A stretch of DNA of 28,649 bases from positions 1 through 28,649 of the IMG/VR virus record IMGVR_UViG_3300028388_004721. One strand, written 5' to 3'. Below are positions 1 through 6,711 of this stretch, one piece after another (positions within the stretch are counted from its first letter, which is position 1; each line of letters begins with the position of its first letter). Under the pieces are notes generated by a model. It did no database searches and had not been told where the DNA came from. It saw nothing but the letters and a program-made list of their open reading frames with translations. Source of the stretch: a virus. The translations under genes were made by a program, and so were the position numbers.

Positions 1-1
1 C

Positions 2-1297
2 ATTTTCGTAAAGGGTGTTGATCGAGCCATGACTCAGGCCTCTATCGTTACCTATGAAAAAATTGCTGAAGGTCGTCGCGAAAATATCCAAAACCACTGG
101 GAAAAGTTTCCGGAAGATCAGTACCAAGAGTTTGTAAAAGAGACCAAGCAAGTTGTGAACATGATGGTCAAAGAATTCGAGATGCGCAAGGCAGCCTATC
201 GCTCTCAGCGGGCTCGGACTTCGACCAAGGGGTCTCTTGATGTGAACAAGCTTCATCGTTACAAGTATGATGACCATCTATTCAAGCAAGCCGTAAAGCT
301 TGCCGATGCGAAGAGCCACGGCATGATGATGATGATTGATCGTTCTGGCTCAATGTTCAATGAAATGCCTGCGGTGCTTCGCCAGACGATTGCTCTTGTG
401 ATGTTCTGTCGCCGAGTGAACATACCCTTCGAAGTATACTCTTTCACGAGCCATGATAGTTATGACATATACAAAGATGTCGCTGAAAAACAACTCGCGG
501 CTCGCGATGAGTCTGTTACTCAAATGATGATCGATGAGATGGCAATTCTCGAATTGTTCTCGTCAAAGATGAATCGACAGACCTTCGAAGAGGCATGCCG
601 AATGACTTGGTGGCAAACAAAGAATGAAAATAATTGGCGCTACATTGCCAGTCGTTATGAGGGGTTCGGCAGTACTCCTTTGAACGCGGTTCTTCAGTCA
701 CTGACATTCATGATCGAAGATTTCCGTAAAAAGTATGCTGTTCAGAAAATGAACCTAGTGACTCTGACCGATGGCGATAGTAACCAGCTTCGACTCAAAA
801 GAGGCAAAGATTTGAATGCTCGTGATTATTCTTATCGAGCAAAGAAATATACCGTATCGTACAATGGTCGAAACGTTGTTATTGATCAGAAAGAGTATCG
901 CAGTGGCTACTATAATAATGTTAACCAAGAATTCACTCAAGACCTGATCAAAGAAATTGAGAAGATGGGAGTGACCACAATCAACTATTACTTGTGTGCG
1001 CGCCGTCGTGATCTCAAGGGTGAGTTAAACCGAAGCCTGAATTTTAATTACGATGCAATTCGAAACGCTCAAAGCGATATTCGTAAAAAGGGTTGTTTCG
1101 TGATTGACAACAATCGTGGCTACAATCGCCGATTCATTCTTCTCGGAGATACTGATGCCATGCGTGGTGAGATCGATGATCTTGAAGTTGATAGCGATAT
1201 GTCAGCGGCTAAGATCGCTAAGGCATTCGGCAAGTCTAACAGTTCGAAGAAGATGAGCCGAGTGATCACTCAAAAGTTTGCTGAGATGGTCGCTTGA
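2..1297 (+). CDS. VWA-domain protein (CobT-like), 5' end cut by window edge
   Basis: The frame is open to the left edge: codons before the first ATG (29) read on without a stop, so the true start lies outside the window. A von Willebrand factor A domain is visible. Its MIDAS motif DRSGSM sits at residues 104-109 counted from the ATG at 29, preceded by four methionines. The downstream MIDAS threonine (FGSTPLN) and the strand ending VTLTDGDSN are also present. VWA proteins of this sort work with the MoxR/CobS AAA+ ATPases and bind a metal-coordinated partner. The adjacent gene is exactly such an ATPase, as in CobS/CobT cobaltochelatase-like pairs; related pairs occur in marine T4-like phages. 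The substrate is unknown; cobalt chelation would also need CobN, which is not seen here. Family call is secure, cellular role is not. Confidence 0.85.
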   Translation: MFVKGVDRAMTQASIVTYEKIAEGRRENIQNHWEKFPEDQYQEFVKETKQVVNMMVKEFEMRKAAYRSQRARTSTKGSLDVNKLHRYKYDDHLFKQAVKLADAKSHGMMMMIDRSGSMFNEMPAVLRQTIALVMFCRRVNIPFEVYSFTSHDSYDIYKDVAEKQLAARDESVTQMMIDEMAILELFSSKMNRQTFEEACRMTWWQTKNENNWRYIASRYEGFGSTPLNAVLQSLTFMIEDFRKKYAVQKMNLVTLTDGDSNQLRLKRGKDLNARDYSYRAKKYTVSYNGRNVVIDQKEYRSGYYNNVNQEFTQDLIKEIEKMGVTTINYYLCARRRDLKGELNRSLNFNYDAIRNAQSDIRKKGCFVIDNNRGYNRRFILLGDTDAMRGEIDDLEVDSDMSAAKIAKAFGKSNSSKKMSRVITQKFAEMVA

Positions 1298-1326
1298 AAA
1301 AAAAGTGAAAAAAGTGAAAAAAAGTG

Positions 1327-1355
1327 TTGACAACACCTTACGAACCATGTACCTT
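1327..1355 (+). promoter_or_regulatory. possible sigma70 promoter before the AAA+ ATPase gene
   Basis: TTGACA (1327-1332) is a perfect -35 box, but the best -10 at 17 nt (TACCTT, 1350-1355) is poor; TATATG at 1357-1362 is spaced too far. The -35 lies inside a small hairpin (GTGTT/AACAC, 1324-1336) that follows an A-rich stretch and could equally be a weak terminator on the minus strand. Confidence 0.25.
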
Positions 1356-1392
1356 GTATATGTAAGTTGAGATTAACCAGAGAGAGATGATT

Positions 1393-2586
1393 ATGAGTAA
1401 CGTGATTCTGACTGAAAACGAAACAGCAATGTTTCAAGCTTTCCAAATGTCTAACCCAGACACCACTGAGTTTCGTAAAGCCGAGTTCGTAAACTTTGCG
1501 ACGGCAAACGGCTTTCCAGAGAAAGAGGCCCACCAGTTTCTAAATACTAAAGTTGACCGAGTAAAGCGTGGTGTTTATTCCATGTCTCTCGGTGGGGCAA
1601 AGGTTGTGCAAATGCCCAAAGCAGTTTCAGCTCCAGTTTCTCAGCCTGAACCTGAAGCCCCAGTGTCTAAGGTAAAATCTACGATGACGGATGAAGTGTT
1701 CGTTCCTCAGAAAGCGAAAGAATTCGTCAAGTGGGGTTACTTCAATGATGTGAAGAAAATCATTCAAAGCGGAATGTTCTTCCCAATGTATGTTGCTGGT
1801 CTCTCCGGTAACGGTAAGACAATGATGATCGAACAAGCCTGCGCTCTTGCTGGTCGTGAATACGTTCGTGTTCAGATTACGCCAGAGACTGATGAGGATG
1901 ATCTGATTGGTGGTTTCCGCTTGCTTGATGGCGAGACTGTCTTTGCAAAGGGACCAGTCATCAAAGCGATGGAACGCGGTGCGATTCTTCTGATCGATGA
2001 GATTGATCGTGGTTCGAACAAACTCATGGCTCTTCAAGGCGTTCTCGAAGGCAAGCCAGTGTTGATCAAGAAGACTGGTGAGGTTGTTGAGCCTGCCCCA
2101 GGGTTCAACGTGTTAGCTACTGCAAACACAAAAGGTCAAGGCGATGAAGCTGGGCGCTTTATCTCTGCTACGATTATCGATGAAGCTTTCCTAGAGCGTT
2201 TCAATGTGACTCTTGAACAGCCTTATCCAAGCGGTACGGTTGAAAAGAAGATTGTTGTGAACCACATGGCAAAGTACAGTGAAGTCGATGCTGAGTTTGC
2301 TGAGAACCTTGTCAAGTGGGGTCAAGCAATTCGTAAGACCTTCGAAGACGGTGGTGTCGAAGACATCATTTCAACCCGCCGTATGTGTCACATCGTTCAG
2401 ACTTACTCAATCTTCGGTGACAAAAAGAAGGCGATTGAGTTGTGTGTGAACCGTTTCGATGCTGATACGCGAGCCGCGTTTATCGACCTCTACGAGAAAA
2501 TCGATGCGGGTCTTGATTCTGAAGCAAACACCGCAGTTGATGGAGTCTACTCCTATGGTGATGCAGAAGCTGAAGACTTATCGTAA
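1393..2586 (+). CDS. cobS: CobS/MoxR-type AAA+ ATPase
   Basis: Core AAA+ elements are in order (numbered from ATG 1393): Walker A GLSGNGKT at 136-143, Walker B ILLIDE ending at 203, sensor-1 asparagine in LATANT at about 245, and an arginine-finger-like ERFN at 268-271. An N-terminal region of about 95 residues precedes the ATPase and ends in a Pro/Val/Glu-rich linker. I chose ATG 1393 because AGAGAG (1381-1386) is correctly spaced for it; the ATG at 1387 abuts that ribosome site. MoxR/CobS ATPases act as hexamers with a VWA partner, and the VWA gene lies immediately upstream. Marine T4-like phages carry a core gene usually annotated cobS; whether it truly acts in cobalamin synthesis or remodels another complex cannot be told from sequence. 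Confidence 0.88.
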   Translation: MSNVILTENETAMFQAFQMSNPDTTEFRKAEFVNFATANGFPEKEAHQFLNTKVDRVKRGVYSMSLGGAKVVQMPKAVSAPVSQPEPEAPVSKVKSTMTDEVFVPQKAKEFVKWGYFNDVKKIIQSGMFFPMYVAGLSGNGKTMMIEQACALAGREYVRVQITPETDEDDLIGGFRLLDGETVFAKGPVIKAMERGAILLIDEIDRGSNKLMALQGVLEGKPVLIKKTGEVVEPAPGFNVLATANTKGQGDEAGRFISATIIDEAFLERFNVTLEQPYPSGTVEKKIVVNHMAKYSEVDAEFAENLVKWGQAIRKTFEDGGVEDIISTRRMCHIVQTYSIFGDKKKAIELCVNRFDADTRAAFIDLYEKIDAGLDSEANTAVDGVYSYGDAEAEDLS

Positions 2587-2592
2587 TAAATA
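2585..2592 (+). promoter_or_regulatory. possible T4-type late promoter (AATAAATA)
   Basis: AATAAATA overlaps the double stop TAATAA of the ATPase gene. It fits the relaxed NATAAATA form of marine T4-like late promoters and would start transcription near 2599, at the base of the following stem-loop. A match this short can occur by chance in AT-rich DNA. Confidence 0.35.
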
Positions 2593-2598
2593 AGCAAG

Positions 2599-2614
2599 AG
2601 GGGCGAAAGCCCCT
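2599..2614 (+). other. GAAA-tetraloop stem-loop upstream of the membrane-protein gene
   Basis: AGGGGC pairs perfectly with GCCCCT around a GAAA (GNRA) tetraloop. No T-run follows, so it is not a standard intrinsic terminator in this position. It would form the 5' end of a transcript from the late-like promoter at 2585 and could stabilise the message or limit readthrough. Confidence 0.55.
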
Positions 2615-2635
2615 ATGCTCAAAGGAAAAAAACAA

Positions 2636-2986
2636 ATGATTTATTTACACTTGGGTCTTGTTGCAGGAGCTTTATTTTATCCGCTCTCAGGACTCTTCGA
2701 AGCCTTAGCATTCGCTTCGGTCTTTTTAGCGTCATCATTCTATATGCTAATTGCTTCTATTTTTATTGGAATCAATCAAGTTCAGTTGTCAAAGGAAGTC
2801 AATTTAGAAAATGTTTGGCAATCAACATTAGTCCAAGTCATTGGTGTCGTAACTTTATTTACAAGTCCAGATCCAATAATCATCATGTCGGCTATGTACT
2901 GCGTACCTTGGTTGATCATTTCGGTAATTAACAGTTCTATTGTGACATTGTATAAGTTTGATATCATCGACTACCACACCAAATAA
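2636..2986 (+). CDS. small polytopic membrane protein, function unknown
   Basis: A 116-aa protein made mostly of hydrophobic segments. At least three to four membrane-spanning stretches can be seen (LHLGLVAGALFYPLSG, FASVFLASSFYMLIASIFIG, a segment around VQVIGVVTLF, and WLIISVINSSIVTLY). I chose ATG 2636 because AAAGGA (2621-2626) is about 9 nt upstream; the ATG at 2615 sits on the edge of the stem-loop without its own ribosome site. I do not recognise the family. Its position just ahead of a cell wall hydrolase makes a lysis role (holin-like) thinkable, but a terminator separates the two genes and the topology is not diagnostic. Confidence 0.7.
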   Translation: MIYLHLGLVAGALFYPLSGLFEALAFASVFLASSFYMLIASIFIGINQVQLSKEVNLENVWQSTLVQVIGVVTLFTSPDPIIIMSAMYCVPWLIISVINSSIVTLYKFDIIDYHTK

Positions 2987-3010
2987 TAAAATCTCTCTCT
3001 CAAAAACTTT

Positions 3011-3031
3011 AGGGGCATTGCCCCTTTTTTT
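3011..3031 (+). terminator. intrinsic terminator after the membrane-protein gene
   Basis: AGGGGC/GCCCCT stem with a 3-nt ATT loop, followed directly by a run of seven T. It ends the ATPase/membrane-protein unit just before the strong promoter at 3035. Confidence 0.85.
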
Positions 3032-3034
3032 GTA

Positions 3035-3063
3035 TTGACAGGTTGTATAATTTTTGATATAAT
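3035..3063 (+). promoter_or_regulatory. perfect-consensus sigma70 promoter
   Basis: TTGACA (3035-3040), a 17-nt spacer and TATAAT (3058-3063): both boxes and the spacing match the housekeeping consensus exactly. Predicted start is near 3070, giving a short leader to the hydrolase ATG at 3098. This marks an early, host-polymerase-driven unit. Confidence 0.9.
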
Positions 3064-3097
3064 GGCTTTGTAGTCAATAATATAAAGGTATTAAAGA

Positions 3098-3586
3098 ATG
3101 TTAAGAGTATTGAGTATTGCATCAGCAATGATGATTACAAGTATGGCACAAGCACAAGAGCCTGTAACAAGTGACTTTAAAATGCAAAGAGATTGTCTTG
3201 CTATGAACATTTATCATGAAGCAAGAAGTGAAAGTCGATTGTCACAAAAAGCAGTAGCTATGGTCACATTAAATCGAGTAGAGAGCGAAAGATATCCAAA
3301 CACTGTTTGTGACGTTATTTATCAGTCTCACCATGATAGTCGTGGTAATCCAATACGAAATAAATGTCAGTTCTCTTGGTACTGTGATGGTAAATCAGAT
3401 AAACCAAAAGACAAAGATACTTATGCAGAGATAGAAACTCTTGCGAATGAACTACTGCTTCGATATCCTTACTATGAAGACTTCACAGAGGGTTCTACAA
3501 TGTATCATGCAAACTACGTAGTACCATACTGGGCAAAAAACTATTCCCGAGTAGTTCAGATTGACAGTCATATTTTTTATAAATAA
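3098..3586 (+). CDS. secreted SleB-type cell wall hydrolase (endolysin candidate)
   Basis: A 162-aa protein of the Hydrolase_2/SleB family, which cleaves peptidoglycan glycan strands. Family features seen: NIYHEARSES with the likely catalytic Glu41, the KAVAMVTLNRV helix, the CQFSW block (residues 90-94), and HANYVVPYWA near the C-terminus. The N-terminus looks like a Sec signal peptide (LRVLSIASAMMITSMAQA, cleavage after Ala19 by the A-x-A rule), so it would be exported to the periplasm without a holin. Four cysteines (33, 71, 90, 96) could form disulfides there. ATG 3098 has AAAGGT 8-10 nt upstream. A perfect early promoter precedes it and a late promoter overlaps its stop codon. It could act in lysis or, if made early, in wall remodelling; the sequence does not decide. 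Confidence 0.85.
   Translation: MLRVLSIASAMMITSMAQAQEPVTSDFKMQRDCLAMNIYHEARSESRLSQKAVAMVTLNRVESERYPNTVCDVIYQSHHDSRGNPIRNKCQFSWYCDGKSDKPKDKDTYAEIETLANELLLRYPYYEDFTEGSTMYHANYVVPYWAKNYSRVVQIDSHIFYK
3578..3585 (+). promoter_or_regulatory. T4-type late promoter TATAAATA
   Basis: Exact TATAAATA, sharing its last two bases with the TAA stop of the hydrolase gene (TAT AAA TAA). It would drive the kinase, heme oxygenase and bilin reductase genes late in infection. Confidence 0.6.
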
Positions 3587-3619
3587 TCAGGAGCACATGA
3601 AAGAACATGGAGAAATAAA

Positions 3620-4519
3620 GTGCAAACCTTTGAAAGATACTTGAAGCAGATTCAAGAGTCAGAGAAACAGATTTCGAATGATTTTCTATCTGAATCATAT
3701 GATACACTGCTTGAGAAATTAATTACTTTTGGTGGGAAAGCTTATCCAAAATATGGTAATGTTGTGATTATGGCAGGCGGTGCTGGATCTGGTAAAGGAT
3801 TCGTGAAAGATAAACTTGTTGGAATTGAAGGTCGAACATTTGATGTCGATGATCTCAAGAGACTTGCCGCGAAAACTCCAGCGATCCAAAAGAAAGTAAA
3901 AGATGAGTTCGGAGTTGATATCGAAGAACTTGGCAAGAATATGCGCAATGCTGATAACGTTGCCAAAATGCATGAAATTATTGGTGATGCATTAAGCATC
4001 CCAGACAAGCAACAACAGATGATGTTTCGATCAATTCTGACAACACCTCAAGAACGTAAGCCAAATCTCATCTTTGACGTAACACTCAAAGACCTTCGTA
4101 AACTTGAGAAGATCACAAGACAGGTCGATTCGATCGGCTATGATAAAAAGAATATACACATCGTTTGGGTCATCAATGATATCGAAGTTGCCAAAGATCA
4201 GAATCTGAAGCGCGATAGAACAGTACCTGTTGATATCTTAGTCAATACACACAGAGGCGTTTCTGCGACAATGCAAGACATTCTGAATATGGGCAAGAGA
4301 CTCGATAAGTACATGGACGGAGATATTGTATTTGCCTTTAATAAAATCAAAGTTGATAGTGATGTTGTTCGCTCAGGTAAGGGTGGATCGTTTATTCAAG
4401 ACGCAAATTACTTCTATGTAAAGAAAGCGGGTAAGCCAGTCACTCCTGTTGAAAAACTCAAGAAAAGTATCAGAGCAAAGATATCATCTTATGTACCAAA
4501 AAACGTCGAATGGGTATAG
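3620..4519 (+). CDS. zeta-toxin-like P-loop kinase
   Basis: A 299-aa protein with a clear P-loop GGAGSGKG at residues 53-60 (Lys59). Further elements of the zeta-toxin/nucleotide-kinase fold are DVDD at 75-78, a second aspartate motif in LIFDVTLKDL, and an Arg/Lys-rich lid around NLKRDRTVP. It starts with GTG (3620), chosen because GGAGA lies about 6 nt upstream and no ATG exists in frame before it. Zeta-type enzymes phosphorylate UDP-activated wall sugars; related kinases act on proteins or nucleosides, so the substrate is open. No antitoxin-like gene adjoins it. Homologues are common in marine T4-like phages, often near virion genes. It lies between the hydrolase and the bilin genes, probably on the same late transcript. 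Confidence 0.75.
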   Translation: MQTFERYLKQIQESEKQISNDFLSESYDTLLEKLITFGGKAYPKYGNVVIMAGGAGSGKGFVKDKLVGIEGRTFDVDDLKRLAAKTPAIQKKVKDEFGVDIEELGKNMRNADNVAKMHEIIGDALSIPDKQQQMMFRSILTTPQERKPNLIFDVTLKDLRKLEKITRQVDSIGYDKKNIHIVWVINDIEVAKDQNLKRDRTVPVDILVNTHRGVSATMQDILNMGKRLDKYMDGDIVFAFNKIKVDSDVVRSGKGGSFIQDANYFYVKKAGKPVTPVEKLKKSIRAKISSYVPKNVEWV

Positions 4520-4520
4520 C

Positions 4521-4528
4521 AATAAATA
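4521..4528 (+). promoter_or_regulatory. possible late promoter (AATAAATA) before heme oxygenase
   Basis: AATAAATA lies 2 nt after the kinase stop and about 87 nt before the heme oxygenase ATG. It fits NATAAATA, but only one motif supports it. The gap 4520-4614 holds no convincing gene. Confidence 0.3.
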
Positions 4529-4614
4529 CACTCAGAGAGAATGGGATCGTGTAGTAGGCATAGGAAATGTGCCTGATGAATATAGATATGAACCAAAAGT
4601 GAAAGAAGTGAATA

Positions 4615-5175
4615 ATGAATCTAAAAGAACTGACTTGGGAAAACCATAAGAACGCTGAACGTAGAGAGTTCGCGAAGATACTGATGAGCGGTGAAATACC
4701 AACTCGCTTATACTATCAGTATTTACTTAACCAACACTCAATGTATTCTGTTCTTGAAGAAGCACTTAAAGATATAGGATTTAAAAAGAGTCTTCATCGA
4801 GTCTTTCGTGCCGATTTGATTTCAGAAGATTTGACTGAACTCGAATACACATATTCTTTTCGTCCAGCACAAAAAGACATTCTGCCTGTTGCACATGCTT
4901 ATCATAAGCATATCGAGGGAATCAAAGATAATCCAGATGCTTTAATCGCACATATGTACGTTCGTCACTTTGGTGATATGTATGGCGGTGCGATGATTCA
5001 GAAGAAAATTCCTGGCTCTGGTTCGATGTATGATTTCGAAGATAAAGACGAATTAAAGACTGAACTTCGTGAACTATTAAACAACGCTATGGCAGCCGAA
5101 GCAAATCTTTGTTTTAAATTTGCCATTCAACTATTTGAGGAACTTGAAAATGTACGTATGGGATCACCTGGTTGA
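4615..5175 (+). CDS. hemO: heme oxygenase
   Basis: A 186-aa member of the heme oxygenase family, which opens heme to biliverdin, CO and ferrous iron using reduced ferredoxin or another reductase. The N-terminal motif TWENHKNAER carries the proximal heme ligand, His11. The distal-helix signature YVRHFGDMYGGAMI (115-128) keeps the G-D-x-x-G-G pattern of canonical enzymes (Gly120, Asp121, Gly124, Gly125). The length is short for the family but typical of compact bacterial and phage forms. The gene overlaps the bilin reductase by 26 nt, implying coupled translation and a two-step pathway. AAAGAAG about 7 nt upstream supports the ATG at 4615. Alternative role: iron release from heme in an iron-poor ocean. 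Confidence 0.9.
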   Translation: MNLKELTWENHKNAERREFAKILMSGEIPTRLYYQYLLNQHSMYSVLEEALKDIGFKKSLHRVFRADLISEDLTELEYTYSFRPAQKDILPVAHAYHKHIEGIKDNPDALIAHMYVRHFGDMYGGAMIQKKIPGSGSMYDFEDKDELKTELRELLNNAMAAEANLCFKFAIQLFEELENVRMGSPG

Positions 5176-5848
5176 ACTGAAAGATTTCTTTATAGATCAG
5201 TTTGATATTCAAGCACAAGAAATCGATGAACCGGGCATGGAAAGATTTAACCAAAATGGTTGGGTCAATCGTGTTTGGAAAAACGAATTCGTTCGAAGAG
5301 CGCATATCGATGTCGTTGATGCTAGAGATTCAAAGGGTTTATGGATGATGCACGTTTGTATATTTCCTAATCTCGATAATGACGCACCCATTTTCGGTTT
5401 TGATGTTGTCAGTGGTAAGAATAAGATGACTGGAGCATTTCATGATTTTAGTCCATCAACAAATTTCGAGCATCCCATGATTGAACTCTTTGACGAATCT
5501 GTTAAAGATTTGCAGTGGAAACGTGAGCGAGAGCTTCCAGATTGGGCTAAACAAATCTTCAGTGACAATATGATGGCTGCAGGTAATGTTCGAGACGAAG
5601 AAGAAATCTTTCAAGTAATTGATACTGTGACAAAGAACCTTGACACATATCTTCTTGAGCTTCCCAATTATGTTGGTATGGGTCTAGAGCAAGAAGTGGC
5701 ACTAGCACACAACAACTATGCACACTATCAAAAACAAAATCCACATACGCCAAATGTAATGAAAAAATTAGGCTTGAATGAAGATGATGTTGATGCATTC
5801 ATTCAAGAGTGTCTTTTTCCAGAAGTGACGGGTTGGGGCATCGTCTAA
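5150..5848 (+). CDS. pcyX: ferredoxin-dependent bilin reductase (PcyX/PebS/PcyA family)
   Basis: A 232-aa protein with the family hallmark HVCIFPNLDNDAPIFGFD. His68 and Asp85 are exactly 17 residues apart, as are catalytic His88 and Asp105 of cyanobacterial PcyA. The SPS of FHDFSPS (about 97-103) and the C-terminal block QKQNPHTPNV...CLFP also match the family. Near the PcyA Glu76 position there is Asp54 (AHID) instead of Glu, with a loop two residues longer. Such enzymes reduce biliverdin IX-alpha; the compact phage forms PebS and PcyX make phycoerythrobilin by a four-electron reduction. I chose ATG 5150 because GAGGA (5137-5141) precedes it; it lies inside the heme oxygenase gene. PcyX is the best guess because it is known from uncultured marine phages next to a heme oxygenase gene, but PcyX versus PebS needs a tree. 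Confidence 0.88.
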   Translation: MYVWDHLVELKDFFIDQFDIQAQEIDEPGMERFNQNGWVNRVWKNEFVRRAHIDVVDARDSKGLWMMHVCIFPNLDNDAPIFGFDVVSGKNKMTGAFHDFSPSTNFEHPMIELFDESVKDLQWKRERELPDWAKQIFSDNMMAAGNVRDEEEIFQVIDTVTKNLDTYLLELPNYVGMGLEQEVALAHNNYAHYQKQNPHTPNVMKKLGLNEDDVDAFIQECLFPEVTGWGIV

Positions 5849-5856
5849 GAATGTGC

Positions 5857-6330
5857 TTATGCGTATGACGCGAAAAACCAAATAGAAACGCCTATAAGAC
5901 CAGCTAAGAGAAGTAATAAGAAGAATATCGTAATACCTTCAAAAATATTTCTCCACATTTGCTTCTGGCGATAGACTGCTTTTTCTCTTTGTTTTTTGAT
6001 ATCACGGCGCATTTGAATCATTTCACGATAAGTTTCAGCACCAAATCGATACATGATCATCGTGCGAAGCTCGGCTTCTTGTTCCTCAAGCTTTTTCTTG
6101 TGAATGATTGTATTAAGAGCTTCTTCTTCGATAGAGCCTGAGAAGAGTATTTTTCGAAAAAGGGGCGGATTATTTGCAAGCTCGTGTGCTTTATGAATAT
6201 CAGCCGCAGCCGTATACCACTTGCCTAGTTGACCAGAAATGTCTTCGATATCGCGTCCAACTTCTACCATTTTTTTAACGGTGTTGAACGCAGTTGTAGC
6301 TACCGCAATAGCGGATACTGGATCGATCAT
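5857..6330 (-). CDS. C-tail-anchored membrane protein with coiled coil, unknown
   Basis: A 157-aa protein. Residues about 70-125 are highly charged and helical (KKKLEEQEAELRTM, then QMRRDIKKQREKAVYRQKQ), and a single transmembrane helix follows near the C-terminus (ITIFFLLLLLAGLIGVSIWF). The N-terminal 45 residues are mildly hydrophobic with Ala/Val. The gene converges on the bilin reductase with an 8-nt gap and no clear terminator between them. Its ATG has a strong site on the minus strand (AAGGTGG) and a TATAAATA late promoter about 78 nt upstream. I do not recognise the family. One-TM, coiled-coil architecture in a late gene could suit a lysis accessory or virion-associated membrane protein, but that is speculation. 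Confidence 0.75.
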   Translation of the reverse strand: MIDPVSAIAVATTAFNTVKKMVEVGRDIEDISGQLGKWYTAAADIHKAHELANNPPLFRKILFSGSIEEEALNTIIHKKKLEEQEAELRTMIMYRFGAETYREMIQMRRDIKKQREKAVYRQKQMWRNIFEGITIFFLLLLLAGLIGVSIWFFASYA

Positions 6331-6407
6331 GATACCACCTTAAACTGTATCTTGTTTGTGAACATTGACAAAATAAAAGTAAAAAGTGTTTTCAAATCAT
6401 TCGATAA

Positions 6408-6415
6408 TATTTATA
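6408..6415 (-). promoter_or_regulatory. T4-type late promoter TATAAATA for the minus-strand membrane protein
   Basis: The plus strand reads TATTTATA, giving exact TATAAATA on the minus strand, 78 nt upstream of the membrane-protein ATG at 6330. It stands back to back with the tmRNA promoter. Confidence 0.6.
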
Positions 6416-6422
6416 TTTTTAC

Positions 6423-6453
6423 TTGACTTGGAATGAAAATTATGTTATAAATA
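6423..6453 (+). promoter_or_regulatory. tmRNA promoter, combined sigma70-like and late type
   Basis: TTGACT (6423-6428), 17 nt, then TATAAA (6446-6451), a good sigma70 pair. The -10 is embedded in TATAAATA (6446-6453), an exact T4-type late element. Predicted start is about 6458-6460, just upstream of the tmRNA acceptor piece. This could keep the RNA expressed both early and late. Confidence 0.65.
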
Positions 6454-6520
6454 CACTTGTAATTGATGAAGCAAATCGAAAACGGACTGGACTGGGGTGC
6501 GAATCCCCACAGCTCCACCA

Positions 6521-6590
6521 TAAACACACTGAGTACGTTTAGGCGTCAGTAAGTCTTGTAGGATCGCAACCTTAAGCAACAGTGTGTTTA
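6521..6590 (+). repeat. 11-bp inverted repeat bounding the tmRNA intervening segment
   Basis: TAAACACACTG (6521-6531) and CAGTGTGTTTA (6580-6590) are perfect reverse complements. The first arm touches the CCA end of the acceptor piece; the second ends 4 nt before G1 of the coding piece. In the precursor the helix would nearly continue the tRNA-like acceptor stem, holding both pieces together until the 74-nt segment (6521-6594) is removed. Confidence 0.85.
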
Positions 6591-6678
6591 TGATGGGGCT
6601 GAATTAGGAATCGACAGACGGACTAGAAGAGTGGAGATTACCGTGTTGACCTACGTTATTCGGTCGAATAAACTAAAC

Positions 6679-6711
6679 GCAAACGATAACTCGTATGCTC
6701 TAGCCGCTTAA
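6679..6711 (+). other. tmRNA proteolysis tag ORF (ANDNSYALAA, stop)
   Basis: Resume codon GCA at 6679, then 10 codons giving ANDNSYALAA and a TAA stop (6709-6711). ANDN is the start typical of alphaproteobacterial tags, and the LAA end is the ClpXP/ClpAP recognition element. With the charged alanine the added peptide would be 11 residues. It has no start codon of its own. Confidence 0.92.

Noticed and set aside
1627-2037. 136-aa minus-strand ORF inside the AAA+ ATPase gene
   Set aside because: It is antisense to the Walker A/B region; no ribosome site or promoter.
4449-4649. 66-aa plus-strand ORF overlapping the kinase end and heme oxygenase start
   Set aside because: Its start lies inside the kinase gene without a ribosome site, it overlaps both neighbours, and no motif is present. 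The stretch after 4519 reads plausibly but has no start of its own.
6481-6520. End of an ordinary tRNA gene
   Set aside because: T arm and CCA are present but no 5' half lies upstream; the matching 5' acceptor strand is downstream at 6595, which is the permuted tmRNA arrangement.
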